A DNA stretch of 64,000 nucleotides from Caballeronia arvi (GCF_001544695.2 NZ_FCOM02000015.1:1-64000); one strand, 5' to 3'; positions 1-10,403 are shown, numbered from the stretch's first letter. Notes: generated by a model from the sequence alone, not told the origin. Numbers and translations are program-made.

Positions 1-698
1 CGCACGATGAAAATGCCGCTGTTCCACCAGTACGTGCCCGCCGCGACGTATTGCGCGGCAAGCTCCGCCGCGGGCTTTTCGACGAAGCGGTCGATGCGGT
101 GCGCGCCGTCTTCAAGCGACTCGCCCAGGCGGATATAGCCGAAACCGGTATCGGGGCGCGTCGGCGGAATGCCGAGCGTCGCGATCACGCCGCGCTCCGC
201 ATGCTCCGCCGCAATCGCGATCGCGCGATGCAGCGCCGGAATATCGGCGATGGAGTGATCGGCGGGCATCGCGACCATGATCGCGTCGTCGCCGTCCTTC
301 ATTGCAGCGAGCGCCGCGAGCGTGAGCGCGGGCGCAGTGTCCCGGCGCGCAGGCTCGACGATGATGCGTGCATCGACGCCGCTCTCGCGCGTCTGCTCTT
401 CGGTAGTGAAGCGATGCTCCTCGCCACATACGATGATGGGCTCGCCGTCCACCTTGAAATCGCCCGAAAAACCCTTCAGGCGCGACACCGTGGCCTGAAG
501 CAACGAGTCACGCCCGACGACGCCGATCAATTGCTTCGGGAACTGTTCACGCGACATCGGCCACAGGCGTGTGCCCGAGCCGCCGGCGAGGATGACGGGA
601 ACGAGGCGTCGGCAAGGTCCGGCCGCCTTGGCCGGACCCGCCTCCACACCTGCTGCTCCTTGCGCCACCCCACCTTCCGTGCGTGCTTCATTCGTCAT
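1..698 (-). CDS. manC: Mannose-1-phosphate guanylyltransferase (GDP-mannose pyrophosphorylase), N-terminal part
   Basis: The gene starts at 698 on the minus strand with an AGGAG ribosome binding site just upstream and runs off the left edge, so only about 232 N-terminal residues are visible. The nucleotide-binding signature [20 protein letters not shown] lies about 36-55 residues in and identifies the ManC/AlgA/CpsB nucleotidyltransferase family, which makes GDP-mannose from mannose-1-phosphate and GTP in the cytoplasm. The roughly 30 residues before the signature are rich in Ala and Gly and look like a non-conserved extension. An AraC-type regulator lies immediately upstream in the same direction, and a GDP-mannose hydrolase is nearby, which suggests a mannose-containing exopolysaccharide locus continuing leftward. 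Whether the C-terminal isomerase domain is present cannot be seen. Confidence 0.93.
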   Translation of the reverse strand, partial: MTNEARTEGGVAQGAAGVEAGPAKAAGPCRRLVPVILAGGSGTRLWPMSREQFPKQLIGVVGRDSLLQATVSRLKGFSGDFKVDGEPIIVCGEEHRFTTEEQTRESGVDARIIVEPARRDTAPALTLAALAAMKDGDDAIMVAMPADHSIADIPALHRAIAIAAEHAERGVIATLGIPPTRPDTGFGYIRLGESLEDGAHRIDRFVEKPAAELAAQYVAAGTYWWNSGIFIV

Positions 699-839
699 AG
701 AGGACTCCTGCCTTCGTATTCATCGAACTGCAATGCCGCCCGAGAATGATTCAGTGCCGGACCGATCGGGTCCGGCCAAATGTCCGACGCTTTACGCCAT
801 CATTGGCGCTTGCGCGGCCCGCGTCACACTTCGCGCGGC

Positions 840-1838
840 TCAGCCATTCGCTTCGCGCCTGCTCTGCATCCGGTACTCCGTCGGCGAGATCAACAGACGC
901 TTGCGAAAAATCTTGGCGAGCCTGTCGCCGTTACCCATGCCGCTTCTGCGCGCGATCTTGTCGACCGGCAGCTCCGAATCCGTCAGGAGCGCGCAGGTGA
1001 CGGCAAGACGCGCCTGCAGCAAATAATCGGATGGCGTGATGCCCATCTCGATCTTGAAGCGGCGCAAAAAGTTGCGCTCGCTCATCGCGGCCACCTGCGC
1101 CGCATCGACGACCGAAATCGGCCGTTCGCAGTTGTCCTGCAGCCAGCGCGCCGCCGCGCGGATCTTGTCGCCCGCCGAAGCCGCGCCGCTGTCGCCGAGA
1201 ATCGACACGAGCTTCGCGGCGGAGCCGGGCATCAGCCGCTCGGCCACGCTGCGCGACACGTCGATGCCCAGATCGCGCTTCACGATGACGAGCGCGCCCT
1301 TCATCGATTCATAGCGGTCGCCCGCGTCGCCCTGCTGCTCGTCGCGCACGAGATGAATCATCGCGTTGCCGTGGCGCTGCGCGTCCTGCGCGTTTCCGAT
1401 GCCCGCGGCGTCGAGCACCTTGCGCCCTTCGGAGATCGCGCGCACGACCGTGGTCTTCGACTGCACCCGGCGCAGCCATTCGACGATGCGATCGTCCTTC
1501 GCGGCGGCATCGGCGCCGCGGCCGCCCGCGACGAAGAGCGCGTCGAAGCCGCCGTAGTGGCGCGCATCGAGCCCGTCGGTCCACACGCGCACCGACGACG
1601 AGCACGCCACATTGCCGCCCTCGACGGACAGAAACCGCACGTCGTACTGCACTTCCGCGCGGGACTTCGCCGACGACAACTCGTTCGCCATATGGAAGAC
1701 CTCCGCGACGATCCCCGCGCCGAGCAGGGAAAAGCCGTCGAACAGCAGAATCGCGATGTTGCGGACCTCGGTCTGCGAGGCTCTCGTCGCGGTGGGCGTC
1801 CAGCCCACCGCGGCGGTTTCTACATTGGCATAAGGCAT
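840..1838 (-). CDS. AraC-family regulator with degenerate DJ-1/PfpI-like N-terminal domain (copy 1)
   Basis: A protein of 332 residues. I chose the start at 1838 (MPYANVE) because it has GAGG six bases upstream and matches the MVYAN start of the paralogue at 3723; an in-frame start at 1889 is possible. Residues about 25-190 resemble the DJ-1/PfpI-like domain of GlxA-type regulators (ILLFDGFSLL, DALFVAGG). The usual nucleophile elbow (VCTG-type) reads RAISEG, with no cysteine. The C-terminal 100 residues hold a two-helix-turn-helix AraC domain (AAMSERNFLRRFK, then IARRSGMGNGDRLAKIFRK). It is transcribed toward manC, 141 bases away, so local control of capsule or exopolysaccharide genes is a reasonable inference. 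The effector is unknown. Confidence 0.85.
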   Translation of the reverse strand: MPYANVETAAVGWTPTATRASQTEVRNIAILLFDGFSLLGAGIVAEVFHMANELSSAKSRAEVQYDVRFLSVEGGNVACSSSVRVWTDGLDARHYGGFDALFVAGGRGADAAAKDDRIVEWLRRVQSKTTVVRAISEGRKVLDAAGIGNAQDAQRHGNAMIHLVRDEQQGDAGDRYESMKGALVIVKRDLGIDVSRSVAERLMPGSAAKLVSILGDSGAASAGDKIRAAARWLQDNCERPISVVDAAQVAAMSERNFLRRFKIEMGITPSDYLLQARLAVTCALLTDSELPVDKIARRSGMGNGDRLAKIFRKRLLISPTEYRMQSRREANG

Positions 1839-2942
1839 GGTCATCCTCTGCTGCTTGTTTCCTGGAAGGCGCGGAAGAATTTCGGCCATTGCGGCGCATC
1901 AAGGAACTATCCCGAACTTCGCCGGGTTGCCGTGACCGATTGGAACGAAGTGTTGGCGGAATCGATCCGCTGGGATGAATAATAAGCAGACAATCTTTTT
2001 TGCGCTTCAGATTTTCGCGCTTAAACCACAATTTCTGTTCCGCTGTGAGGGTGACCGCACATTTGCATATGCTATCCCGAATTCGATTCGCCGCGTTTTT
2101 CAGTACGTGAAAAACAAAGCCGGCTTTGTCATACAAATTTCCGTGCGCTGTGTTAGCGCATTTTGCTATCCATGCCGCCGAATCGGACAGCCTGACCGCC
2201 GCAGAGCCCCGACGCGCGGCGCTCCGCGGGTTTCGGGAAGATTATGGCGTTTGTCTGACGAACTAAATTGATTCATTTATGAAACATCGATTGCCGCGAG
2301 ATCGATCGTTCGGACCGGCTAAATCGGAAAATTTTGGTCCCGCAGTTACATTTTCAAACTTTATGTAATCAGCCACGCAGACGCATGAGAAACAGCGGAA
2401 TTAGATTGCCAGTTAATTATTCCTTATATTCCGATAATCCGATGCAGGCCCCGCGAATTAATTTGAATTATTCAATTCAGCTTTTATTCAACGGCATAAT
2501 GCGGTAGTTTCATATGAGGTTTGATGCTGCAATGCGGCATGTCCGTAACGGCGGCGAAGCTGCGCGCACGCGGGACTCGGGCGGCGATCGCATCGAAATT
2601 CGGTTCACCGGTTTGCGGCGGCGCACGTTTCGACGCCAATTTCAGTGTTGGCGAATTCCAGATTTGTAATCATCGGTGGATTGAAATTAATTCCGCGCGA
2701 GGAAATTGTGTCCGCCATCCGGCTGTTTCGTGCCGCCAGCGGGGTTTCCAAATCGGTCAGCTTTGCCGGCTTTGCAACGATCCAGCCGGCGCACCGCGTC
2801 GCCGCGCACGATGTTTCAATCGTGAGAACGGGCCGGGGCGTGCGTACCCGCACGGTAGGCCAGGCGGCGGCGACGGCATCATCGTTCGCGCCTGGCGCGC
2901 ATGCAGACCGATGAAGCGGCCGGCACCCGACACGGAGAGATG
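1839..2942. other. Long AT-rich intergenic region
   Basis: About 1.1 kb lies between the first AraC-type regulator and the GDP-mannose hydrolase. The stretch from about 1975 to 2520 is clearly AT-rich compared with its surroundings, with runs such as TTAATTATTCCTTATATTCC near 2412. No reading frame here looks like a real gene: the open frames between 2521 and 2914 have odd composition, no recognisable domain and no good ribosome binding site. It probably holds the regulator's promoter and possibly binding sites for H-NS-type silencers. Confidence 0.55.
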
Positions 2943-3395
2943 ATGCTCAGCCAGGCGGATTTTTTGACGGTGGTGCGGCTCACGCCGCTCGTGGCAATCG
3001 ATCTGATCGTCACCGACGGCAACCGGCGCATTCTGCTGGGCCATCGACGCAATCGTCCGGCTCAAGGCACCTGGTTCGTGCCCGGCGGACGCATCAAGAA
3101 AGATGAGACGCTCGACGCCGCATTCAGGCGCATCGTCAACAACGAGCTCGGCGTCGCGAGCGCGGCGCGTTCGGCATCGCGCTTCTTCGGCGTCTACGAA
3201 CATCACTACGACGACAACTTCGCGGGCGCCGATGGCATCGGCACGCATTACATCGTGCTCGCCCACGCGATGACCCTGAGCGGCAGCGTGCCGATCGGCC
3301 GCTTCGATCAGCACAGCGGCTACCTCTGGCTCCCGCCCGACGAACTGCTCGCACGCGACGACGTCCACGAAAACACGAAGGCCTATTTCCGCTGA
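2943..3395 (+). CDS. gmm: GDP-mannose mannosyl hydrolase (Nudix)
   Basis: About 150 residues, close to the family's usual 155-160. The start MLSQADF at 2943 has GGAG five bases upstream; an ATG at 2940 is too close to it, and a longer frame from 2901 lacks support. The N-terminal block (FLTVVRLTPLVAIDLIV) and the WFVPGGRIKKDETLDAAF segment are typical of GDP-mannose mannosyl hydrolases (NudD/WcaH). These hydrolyse GDP-mannose to GDP and mannose and carry a variant Nudix box. Here the canonical REUXEE stretch reads RRIVNNE, as expected for this subfamily rather than for a pyrophosphatase. The neighbouring manC suggests it adjusts the GDP-mannose supply for polysaccharide synthesis. Confidence 0.9.
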   Translation: MLSQADFLTVVRLTPLVAIDLIVTDGNRRILLGHRRNRPAQGTWFVPGGRIKKDETLDAAFRRIVNNELGVASAARSASRFFGVYEHHYDDNFAGADGIGTHYIVLAHAMTLSGSVPIGRFDQHSGYLWLPPDELLARDDVHENTKAYFR

Positions 3396-3722
3396 CCGGA
3401 CGAAACGCGCGAAGCGCACGCCGCAAAGACGAGCGGCGCACATCGCTGCGCGCCGCCCGCCCTCCCGCCAAGAATCCTGCTGCACCGGATGCCGTCGAGG
3501 CGCTTTGTTTCATCAGACGACATCAATGATGTGAGCTTATCCCGCGGGTATCGAGATCATCTGCCAACAGTTCGTCAATTTCGGCCTCGGCGCGCGGCAA
3601 CTGTGGGCTGCCGCGTATAGTGCGACCCATGTAACTCGCTTTCCCGCTACTTGCGTTCCTTCTTGGATGGGACCGGAACGAGGCGCCGCACGCCGGCTCC
3701 GGTCCGCACAGGGGAGAAGTCG
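3396..3722. other. Intergenic region before second AraC-type regulator
   Basis: About 330 bases with no credible gene; open frames here are antisense shadows of high-GC DNA. It should contain the promoter of the regulator at 3723, whose AGGGGAGAAGTCG ribosome binding region ends the interval. A TATAGT hexamer near 3615 could be a -10 box, but I see no convincing -35. Confidence 0.4.
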
Positions 3723-4790
<1,068 letters not shown>

Positions 4791-4829
4791 GCGGGGTCGA
4801 AAACGCCCGCGAGACCTGAACGGACACGC

Positions 4830-5417
4830 ATGGAATCAAAGGTACTCTGGACGCTTTCGAATCTCGGCGACGCGGCGTTTCTACTGCCGCTCGCGCTCGT
4901 CTGCGCACTCTGGCTGCGCTCGGTCGATATCCGCCTCGCGCTGCGCTGGGCCATGTTGCTCGCGCTCGGCATGGGGCTCGTCGGCCTCTCGAAGATTCTG
5001 TATGCCGGCTGCGGTCTCGAATTCGCCGCCATCGAATTGCGCATGATCAGCGGTCACACGATGCTCGCCGCTTCCATCTACACGGTTGCGGGCGGCCTGC
5101 TGCTCGGCGGCTTCGGCGGCGGCTGGTATCGCTTGGGCGCGGCCGCCGGGCTCGCGCTCGCGGCGGCCATCGGTGCGAGCCGCATCATGCAGGACGCGCA
5201 CACGCCCGCCGAAGTCGTCGCGGGCTGGATGCTCGGCGCGGCCATCGCCGCCCTGTTCCTCGCGCGCGTCTTCGACCGGCCGCGCAAGATGCCGGGCGCG
5301 CTCGCTGCGGGCCTCGGATTTCTCGCGGTCTCGTCGATCGCCTACGGCCATCACGCGCCGTTTCAGCGGATGATCGAACACTACTCGTGGTGGTTCTGTC
5401 AGGGAATCGCGCTCTGA
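4830..5417 (+). CDS. PAP2-family membrane phosphatase
   Basis: 195 residues with about five or six hydrophobic segments. Two PAP2 signatures are visible: ISGHTM (the PSGH-type motif, about residues 74-79) and SRIMQDAHTPAEVVAGW, where Arg and His sit in the SRx5H arrangement. The usual aspartate after the histidine (HxxxD) is glutamate here, and the first motif (Kx6RP) is not clear. Family members dephosphorylate lipid phosphates such as phosphatidic acid or undecaprenyl pyrophosphate at the periplasmic face. It starts 39 bases after the AraC-type regulator and may share its transcript. A role in recycling carrier lipid for polysaccharide synthesis is plausible but unproven. Confidence 0.78.
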   Translation: MESKVLWTLSNLGDAAFLLPLALVCALWLRSVDIRLALRWAMLLALGMGLVGLSKILYAGCGLEFAAIELRMISGHTMLAASIYTVAGGLLLGGFGGGWYRLGAAAGLALAAAIGASRIMQDAHTPAEVVAGWMLGAAIAALFLARVFDRPRKMPGALAAGLGFLAVSSIAYGHHAPFQRMIEHYSWWFCQGIAL

Positions 5418-5501
5418 AGGACCGACGTGCTCCGTTCCGGCGCCTGCATGACGATCCCTAGTATGATCGTCGCTTAAAAAATCACGTTTCCGGACCCGAG
5501 C

Positions 5502-6419
5502 ATGGATCGCTTCCTTGCAATGAAAGTGTTCGCGCGCGTCGTCGAGGCGGGCAGTTTCTCCAAAGCCGCCGACGCACTGCGTCTGCCTCCCGCGAGCGTC
5601 TCGCGCACGCTGCAGGCGCTCGAAGCGCATCTCGGCGCGCGCCTCATCAATCGAACGACGCGCAGCATCAGCATCACGGAAGACGGCGAAGCGTATTACG
5701 ACCGCTGCGTGCGCGTGCTCGGCGAAGTGGACGACATGGAAGCGTCGCTGTCGCATTCGAAGCTGAGTCCGAAGGGCAACGTGAAAGTCAGCCTGCCGCA
5801 AGTGATGGCGAAGAACACGATCATTCCCGCGCTGCCGGAATTCTTCGCGGCGTATCCGGACATCGGCGTCGAACTGCTGCTCACCGACCGGCAAGTGGAT
5901 CTCGTCGAGGAAGCGGTCGATTGCGTCGTGCGCGTGGGTGCGGTCGGCGATGTCGGGCTGGTCGCGAAGCGCATCGGCGCGTATACGCAGATCACGTGCG
6001 CGGCGCCGAAGTACATCGAGAAGCATGGCGAGCCGACCTCGCTCGACGATCTCGACGATCATCTCGCCGTCGGCTACGTGCTGAACAACTCGGGGCGCGT
6101 GCGCAACTGGGAGTTCGTCGCTGATGGCGAAACGCGCACCGTCGCGATGAAGCACAAGATCGCCGTCAACGATGGCGATTCATACATCGCGGCAGGCGTG
6201 AACGGGCTCGGGCTGATCCAGAGTTCGAGCTACACGCTCGATCCGCTCATCAGGAGCGGCGCGCTCAAGGAAGTGCTCAAGGATTATCCGTCGCACCCGC
6301 GCGTGGTGTCGGTGCTGTATGCGGCCAACCGGCATCAGCCGCGCCGCGTGCGCGTGTTCATCGACTGGGTCGCGGAGCTGTATAGCAGGCTGCCCATCTT
6401 TCAGGTCAGGCCGAACTGA
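5502..6419 (+). CDS. LysR-family transcriptional regulator
   Basis: 305 residues, the normal length for the family. The N-terminal winged helix (MKVFARVVEAGSFSKAADAL, then PPASVSRTLQALEAHLGARL) and the substrate-binding domain with its first strand near KGNVKVSLPQV are clear. This type resembles the CrgA/DmlR-like subgroup common in Burkholderiaceae, often encoded beside an oxidoreductase it controls, but no such neighbour is present. The next gene converges on it and overlaps its last 14 bases. Target genes cannot be deduced. Confidence 0.9.
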   Translation: MDRFLAMKVFARVVEAGSFSKAADALRLPPASVSRTLQALEAHLGARLINRTTRSISITEDGEAYYDRCVRVLGEVDDMEASLSHSKLSPKGNVKVSLPQVMAKNTIIPALPEFFAAYPDIGVELLLTDRQVDLVEEAVDCVVRVGAVGDVGLVAKRIGAYTQITCAAPKYIEKHGEPTSLDDLDDHLAVGYVLNNSGRVRNWEFVADGETRTVAMKHKIAVNDGDSYIAAGVNGLGLIQSSSYTLDPLIRSGALKEVLKDYPSHPRVVSVLYAANRHQPRRVRVFIDWVAELYSRLPIFQVRPN

Positions 6420-7452
6420 GCGTCACACGCGGTCCGACGCGCGCGAAAGGCATCGCGCGCCAGTCGTAATCGCGGTAGGCGCGTTCCAGCGCGTCGAGGT
6501 CCGCCGGGCGCGCGCTCGCGTGCATGCCTTGCAAATGCGGCACATCCATCTCCACCGCGACGCAGTCCGCGTAATCTCGCGCGCGCATCGACGCGGGAAT
6601 CGTCGAAAAGAAGGCGGTCGTCGGCACGTCGAAGCCGGCCGCGACGTGCAGCGCCGACGTGTCCGCCGTCACGAGATAGCGCGCGTGCCTGATCCACGCG
6701 AGGAAGTCGTCGGTATCGGCGCACAGCAGCGCGATGTTGCGATAACGCGGATGATCGACCGCGCCGAAGCCCGCCACCGGCAGACCGGTTTCATCCGCGA
6801 GCCGCGCGACGATCCGCGCACGCGCCGGCGCGGGAATGCTGCGCACCGGCGTGCTCGCGTCGGGACAGAAGAGCGCGTAAGGCTCGCTGTCAGGCGAAGG
6901 CAGCGGCACATCGGCAAGCCAGCGATTGCGCTTGTCGTCCGCGGCGATGCTGTCGGGCGCGACGCCCATCGCCCAGAGGAAGAAATCGATCATCGGCATC
7001 GAGGCGAAGCGCGGCCAGAAAAGCTGATTGCCGATGTCGATGCGAAATTCATCGCGCGGAAGGCTCGCGAGCGGCACGGGCAGATCGACGAGATCGCACA
7101 TATGGCGCGCGAGCTCGTAGAGACGCTGCACGTAGCGTGGCGCGCGCGCCGGACGATACACCGTGAACGCGAGATGCGGATGACGCCGCCTGATCGCGGC
7201 GAGCGCCGACAGCCCGATGATCGAATCGCCGAGCGTGACACCGAACGCATTGACGAGATGAACGCGGCGCGCAAGCGCATAGTCCGCTTCGAAGGGTTCG
7301 CGGTCCGCGTTGTGGATATCGGCGGGCAAGGCAGTGAAGCCCGATGCATCGGCGTGCGTCACTTCGAGATCGTACGGCGCGACGATCTCGCCGCTTCCCG
7401 ACAACAGTGAACCCGCGTGAGTCAGCGCATGAACCTCGTCGAGCGTCGTCAT
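6406..7452 (-). CDS. GT9-like glycosyltransferase (heptosyltransferase-type)
   Basis: 348 residues. The start MTTLDEVHAL at 7452 lies 17 bases after the stop of the dehydratase gene, so it is the last gene of the minus-strand polysaccharide run. The middle contains FGVTLGDSIIGLSALAAIRR, which resembles the N-terminal GT-B loop of ADP-heptose:LPS heptosyltransferases. The C-terminal half has VTADTSALHVAAGFDVPTTA, matching the sugar-nucleotide binding loop (TPDTGxxHLAAALGxPT) of family GT9. It probably transfers a sugar to lipopolysaccharide core or O-antigen in the cytoplasm; donor and acceptor cannot be told. The 3' end overlaps the convergent LysR gene. Confidence 0.75.
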   Translation of the reverse strand: MTTLDEVHALTHAGSLLSGSGEIVAPYDLEVTHADASGFTALPADIHNADREPFEADYALARRVHLVNAFGVTLGDSIIGLSALAAIRRRHPHLAFTVYRPARAPRYVQRLYELARHMCDLVDLPVPLASLPRDEFRIDIGNQLFWPRFASMPMIDFFLWAMGVAPDSIAADDKRNRWLADVPLPSPDSEPYALFCPDASTPVRSIPAPARARIVARLADETGLPVAGFGAVDHPRYRNIALLCADTDDFLAWIRHARYLVTADTSALHVAAGFDVPTTAFFSTIPASMRARDYADCVAVEMDVPHLQGMHASARPADLDALERAYRDYDWRAMPFARVGPRVTLSSA

Positions 7453-7469
7453 GCGTGACCCCGTCCGTG

Positions 7470-9371
7470 TCAGCCCGCTGCGCCGTGCTCGCGCGCGGCC
7501 TGCGCGTTCGCCACGCTTTGCAGCACCGGCAACACCGCCGTCTGATACTCCGGCACCCAGCGGCGCAGATCGCGGCGCGTTTCTTCGTCGGACAGCACGC
7601 GATGCTGCATGAGCCATGGCAGCAGTTCGTCGATGAAATGATCCGGCACGCCTCGCGCCTGCGCGATGCGCAGCTTCGGATGCGGCGTGCGCGTGGTGGT
7701 TTCGTCGTCGGCGAGGAGTTCTTCGTACAGCTTTTCGCCCGGACGCAGCCCCGTGAACACGATGCGGATCTGCTCTTCCGAGAAACCGTAGAGACGAATC
7801 AGGTCGCGCGCGAGATCGACGATCTTCACGGGCTGCCCCATGTCGAGAATGAAGATCTCGCCGCCACGCCCCATGCTCGATGCCTGCAACACGAGCTGCG
7901 CGGCCTCGGGGATCGTCATGAAAAAGCGCGTGATCTCCGGATGCGTGACCGTCACCGGCCCGCCCTTCGCGATCTGCTGCTGGAACTTCGGAATCACGCT
8001 GCCCGCGCTGCCGAGCACGTTGCCGAAGCGCACCGTCTCGAACTGCGTGTGCGGCGCGGATTGCTGCAGCGCCTGACACGCCATCTCGGCGAGACGCTTG
8101 GAGGCGCCCATTACGTTGGTCGGGTTGACGGCCTTGTCGGTGGAAATCAGCACGAAGTGGCGCACCTCGTGGCGGATCGCCGCGCGCGCGACGCGCAGCG
8201 TGCCGAGCACGTTGTTGCGCACCGCCTGCCAAGCGTTCTGCTCTTCCATCAGCGGCACGTGCTTGTAGGCCGCCGCATGGAAGACGATGTGCGGCGTGAA
8301 GCGCGCCATCGTCTGATCGAGCAGCAGCGAATCCTTTGCATCGCCGACGACCGGAATCACCGAGCACTCCGGAAACTTCTCGTGCAGCTCTTCGATGAGC
8401 CGGTACATCGCGTATTCGGAGAGGTCGTAGGCGATCAGTTGCGCCGGCGAGAATCGCAGGATCTGGCGGCACAGCTCCGAGCCGATCGAGCCGCCACCGC
8501 CCGTGACCATTACGACGCGCCCGTGCAGCAATTGCTCGACGTGCGGCATGTCGATCTTCACCGGCTCGCGGCCGAGCAGATCTTCGAGATCGATCTGGCG
8601 CACGCGCGACAGGAAGTTGGTGCCTTCGGTGAGCGGCGAGAGCGCGGGCAGCACCATCACCTTCACGCCGGCGCGCACGCACAACGTGGCGACGCGTCGC
8701 TGCTCGTCGACCGATGCCGACGGAATCGCGATGATCACGTAGTCCGTCTTCAGTTGCTCGGCGAAGCGCGGCAGATCGCCGAACGCGCCGAGCACCTTGT
8801 GCCCGAGCACTTCGCGGCCTTGCTTCGCGGGATCGTCATCGAGCAGGCCGACGAGACGCCACTCGCTCGAGCGCGCCAGCTCGCGCGCGAGCATTGCGCC
8901 CGCCGTGCCCGCGCCGAGCACGATCACGGGCTTGCCCTGGCCGACGAGGCCGCCGTACAGATAGAACTCCTTGCCCGCGCGATAGAGAGCGCGCGCGCCG
9001 CCCATCGCGAGGAACAGCAAGAGCGGCGAGACGATGAGCACCGAGCGCGGGATGATGGGCGTCGGCTGCGACATCACCGCGCCGATCATGACGACTAGCG
9101 CGCCCACGACGACCGACTTGGAGATGCGCATCAGGTCCGGCAGGCTCGCGAACACCCACATGCCGCGATAGAGACCGAAGACGCGGAAGACGACGCCGTA
9201 GACCGGCAGCACCCAGACGAGCGCGGCGAGCGCGCCTTCACGGAAGTCGTGCGGCACGGCGCCGTTGAAGCGGATCACGTAGGCGGCGAGCCACGACCCG
9301 GCGACGGCGACCAGGTCGAAGAAGAACGCACCTGCCGATAGCCATGAAGCTTTTATTCGATTCATCAGCAT
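7470..9371 (-). CDS. wbpM: WbpM/CapD-type UDP-N-acetylhexosamine 4,6-dehydratase (membrane-anchored)
   Basis: 633 residues, typical of the long WbpM/PglF/CapD group. Four hydrophobic segments fill about residues 12-130. A first Rossmann motif (VLGAGTAGAMLA) follows near 160 and a second, catalytic one (VTGGGGSIGSELCRQ) near 290. The family's altered active site is visible in STDKAVNPTNVMGASKR (about 420-436), where Met replaces the usual SDR Tyr before the Lys. Such enzymes convert UDP-GlcNAc to a 4-keto-6-deoxy sugar for N-acetylfucosamine or quinovosamine residues of O-antigen. GAGGG precedes the ATG at 9371, six bases after the WecA-like gene, indicating one operon. The exact sugar product is inferred. 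Confidence 0.92.
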   Translation of the reverse strand: MLMNRIKASWLSAGAFFFDLVAVAGSWLAAYVIRFNGAVPHDFREGALAALVWVLPVYGVVFRVFGLYRGMWVFASLPDLMRISKSVVVGALVVMIGAVMSQPTPIIPRSVLIVSPLLLFLAMGGARALYRAGKEFYLYGGLVGQGKPVIVLGAGTAGAMLARELARSSEWRLVGLLDDDPAKQGREVLGHKVLGAFGDLPRFAEQLKTDYVIIAIPSASVDEQRRVATLCVRAGVKVMVLPALSPLTEGTNFLSRVRQIDLEDLLGREPVKIDMPHVEQLLHGRVVMVTGGGGSIGSELCRQILRFSPAQLIAYDLSEYAMYRLIEELHEKFPECSVIPVVGDAKDSLLLDQTMARFTPHIVFHAAAYKHVPLMEEQNAWQAVRNNVLGTLRVARAAIRHEVRHFVLISTDKAVNPTNVMGASKRLAEMACQALQQSAPHTQFETVRFGNVLGSAGSVIPKFQQQIAKGGPVTVTHPEITRFFMTIPEAAQLVLQASSMGRGGEIFILDMGQPVKIVDLARDLIRLYGFSEEQIRIVFTGLRPGEKLYEELLADDETTTRTPHPKLRIAQARGVPDHFIDELLPWLMQHRVLSDEETRRDLRRWVPEYQTAVLPVLQSVANAQAAREHGAAG

Positions 9372-9377
9372 GGACCC

Positions 9378-10403
9378 TCAAGATTGTCCGGAATGGCGCG
9401 TCTCATGACGCCGCCAATGCGCGTCGACCACCGCGCCCGCTGCCACAACCACGACTGCCCAGCCCGCCACTGCCGCCCACTGCCCGGCGAAGGAAAACCG
9501 TAGCGCCCAGTTGGCGAGGATGATGCCTGCCAGCATGAGCAGATACCACGTGAGCGCGGTGCGCGCGTGCCCCATTCCGAGGCGCACCATGCGCTGATAG
9601 TAATGCTCCCGGTGCGCTTGCCAAAATTTTTCGCCGCGCGCGAGACGCCGCAACAGCGTCACCGACGCATCCGCGATGAACGGCGAGAATACCAGCGCCG
9701 GAAACCAGACCGGCCACGCGCCCCGCTGCCAGCCCCAGTAGCCGAACGCGCCGGCTAGAAAGCCCAGCGGGATCGACCCGGCATCGCCGAGAAAAATCCG
9801 CGCCGGATGGAAATTGAGCGTCAGAAACCCGAGCGCCGCACCCGCGACGCCCGCGCTCGCAAGACCGAGATCGGCGTGGGGCGCAGGTCCGGCCAGCGCC
9901 GCGAGCGCGTAGCCGCCGAAGCCGAAGAGCGCCATGCCGCCGGCGAGCCCGTCGGAGCCGTCCATGAAGTTGTAGAGATTGACGAGCCACAGCATCAGGA
10001 AGCCGACGAGCGCGAGCGCCCACCACGGCACGTCAGCCGGATGCGCGGCGATGACGAGCACCACCGCGACGATATGCGCCGCGAAGCGCACGCGCGCCGG
10101 CAAGCCGCGGCGGTCGTCGATCTGCGATACCGCGGCGAGAAAGACCGCGCAGGCGGCGACGAGCCACATCGACGGCGCCGTGACCAGCAACGCGAGCACC
10201 GCGACCGGCACGACGCCCCAGCCGCCGACGCGCGGCGTCGGACGCTCGTGCAGCGAGCGCTCGTTGGGGATGTCGGTGGCGAGGCGCCACGCGAGGCCGG
10301 TGCGGATGAGCGTCTGAAGAATCAGCGCGCACGCGGCGAACGCCAAGACCGCGACCGTCGATGCGGCCAGCATCGGCGAAGCTTCAAAATACGAAAGCAG
10401 CAT
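9378..10403 (-). CDS. WecA/WbpL-like polyprenyl-phosphate sugar-1-phosphate transferase
   Basis: 341 residues with about ten membrane segments, family GT4-like/MraY. Diagnostic motifs: SQIDDRRGLP (aspartate pair near residue 95), NLYNFMDGSDGLAGGMA (catalytic loop), FLGDAGSIPLGF, and HREHYYQRMVRLG (the cytoplasmic loop that selects the sugar). These enzymes start O-antigen repeat synthesis by moving HexNAc-1-phosphate from UDP onto undecaprenyl phosphate at the inner membrane. The downstream dehydratase suggests that the initiating sugar is a deoxy-HexNAc such as FucNAc or QuiNAc, as in the WbpL/WbpM pair of Pseudomonas. That specificity is an inference. Confidence 0.9.
   Translation of the reverse strand: MLLSYFEASPMLAASTVAVLAFAACALILQTLIRTGLAWRLATDIPNERSLHERPTPRVGGWGVVPVAVLALLVTAPSMWLVAACAVFLAAVSQIDDRRGLPARVRFAAHIVAVVLVIAAHPADVPWWALALVGFLMLWLVNLYNFMDGSDGLAGGMALFGFGGYALAALAGPAPHADLGLASAGVAGAALGFLTLNFHPARIFLGDAGSIPLGFLAGAFGYWGWQRGAWPVWFPALVFSPFIADASVTLLRRLARGEKFWQAHREHYYQRMVRLGMGHARTALTWYLLMLAGIILANWALRFSFAGQWAAVAGWAVVVVAAGAVVDAHWRRHETRHSGQS

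Noticed and set aside
780..1982. 400-codon plus-strand open frame opposite the first AraC-type regulator
   Set aside because: It runs antisense to a well-supported regulator, is rich in Arg/His/Ala and has no domain; a typical high-GC shadow.
2521..2943. Possible small genes in the AT-rich gap (plus 140 and 89 codons, minus 82 codons)
   Set aside because: The frames overlap one another, have no good start signal and no recognisable family; the hydrolase start at 2943 is independent of them.
7344..9098. 584-codon plus-strand open frame
   Set aside because: It lies antisense to the WbpM-like and GT9 genes, whose motifs are intact; composition is that of an antisense artefact.
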